Of a stretch of 64,000 nucleotides of DNA, positions 63,456 through 64,000 are shown one piece after another. This stretch comes from Agrypnia vestita (lineage: Eukaryota; Arthropoda; Insecta; Trichoptera; Phryganeidae), in NCBI GenBank assembly GCA_016648135.1, contig JADDOH010002005.1, forward strand, positions 140,897 through 204,896, written 5' to 3'. Position 1 is the stretch's first letter. Every line of letters starts with the position of its first letter. The notes beneath the pieces were generated by a model. That model saw only the letters and a list, made by a program, of their open reading frames with translations. It was not told the origin of the DNA and did no database searches. A program made the position numbers and the translations under genes.

Positions 63456-64000
63456 CCTTTGTAAAATAACTTTTTCTAATAAACTTTCAAACACAATTAT
63501 AATAAAACATTCCAAATATAATTAATATAAATATAAAATACAATCACTCACGTGTATTTTCGGTTTCAGTATGACAGTTCAAAAGGACGATAAAATATTT
63601 CGTTTTTGTAGCAGATATCCTTTGTGAAATGTCAATATTCAGTTTCATATCGAAACAAACATATTATCAGAGGATGTCAATGTCGGAGGCAGTGACGTGG
63701 TAGCGGGATTGTAAAAAATAAACAAGCAAAATCGCCACAAAATAAAGACATATTTGATATTGAAAAATTAAAATGGCGTCTGATGGCGTCGCAAATTGTG
63801 AACCACAGAATATTTGTGAACAGTGTAACCAATGTGAACATTTTGCGAAACCAACATTAATACCACTACAATAATTGTTAAAATAGTTGGCAAGGGTAGG
63901 TAAGTACTGACACCAAATTAGAACCGCCGAAAAATGAAATTTAAAAAATTCCCATAAAAGAATTGATGCCATCATAATGGAATCGAAACTTTATGGATAG

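Larger units (their letters stand above)
59387..64000. other. Intergenic sequence beyond the CSN4 5' end
   Basis: AT-rich, holding the palindrome, LINE and Penelope relics and repeats listed separately. No gene that I can support. CSN4 promoter elements were not individually recognisable. Confidence 0.5.

Noticed and set aside
63773..63874. Short + strand frame with clustered cysteines (ICEQCNQCEHF)
   Set aside because: 34 codons with a stop, no clear donor before the stop and no downstream exon in the window; could be a first exon but cannot be supported.

Overview
The window is insect nuclear DNA. It has AT-rich non-coding sequence, short GT-AG exons and large introns packed with transposon remains. 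It also carries tandem pickpocket (ppk) genes, the arthropod branch of the DEG/ENaC sodium channels. The insect order cannot be settled from the sequence alone.

Region 1 (about 1-31.2 kb, + strand): a tandem segmental duplication of about 14 kb per unit (about 1.0-15.0 kb and 16.5-31.2 kb). Each unit carries one pickpocket channel gene with matching exon lengths and phases. The downstream copy (19596-28906) gives a complete reading frame of 522 codons over ten exons. The upstream copy (4554-12602) has the nine matching downstream exons, but its first exon is doubtful. The two units act as empty-site controls for each other: a degraded RTE relic in the last intron is shared and so predates the duplication, while most other insertions are private to one unit.

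Region 2 (32.2-50.6 kb, - strand): nine 3' exons of TCERG1/CA150 (FF domains 2-6 and the C terminus, 458 codons plus stop in one continuous frame). They are separated by introns holding a mariner with a nested CR1-like LINE, a Tigger/pogo-like element, hAT MITEs and other MITEs. The 5' part (WW domains, FF1) is missing from the window.

Region 3 (51.0-56.0 kb): a GC-rich DIRS-like tyrosine-recombinase retrotransposon on the - strand, with 42-bp inverted terminal repeats. It has gag-like, RT-RNase H and YR regions and is broken by frameshifts and a 309-bp internal duplication. A 61-bp-arm palindrome sits at its left end.

Region 4 (56.4-59.4 kb, - strand): exons 1-4 of COP9 signalosome subunit 4 (the first half). 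The expected 3' exons with the PCI domain were not found. The 5' half of CSN4 therefore faces the 3' half of TCERG1 across the DIRS element, which suggests a rearrangement or an assembly join at the repeat.

Region 5 (59.4-64 kb): AT-rich, with a long palindrome beside the CSN4 start, a LINE C-terminal relic, a Penelope-like RT relic and tandem repeats.

The most unusual signal is a set of hammerhead-ribozyme-like cores (CTGATGA-N-hairpin-GAAAC). They occur beside Penelope-like element fragments and inside foldback repeats, in four sequence families, all with one extra base between the core and stem II.
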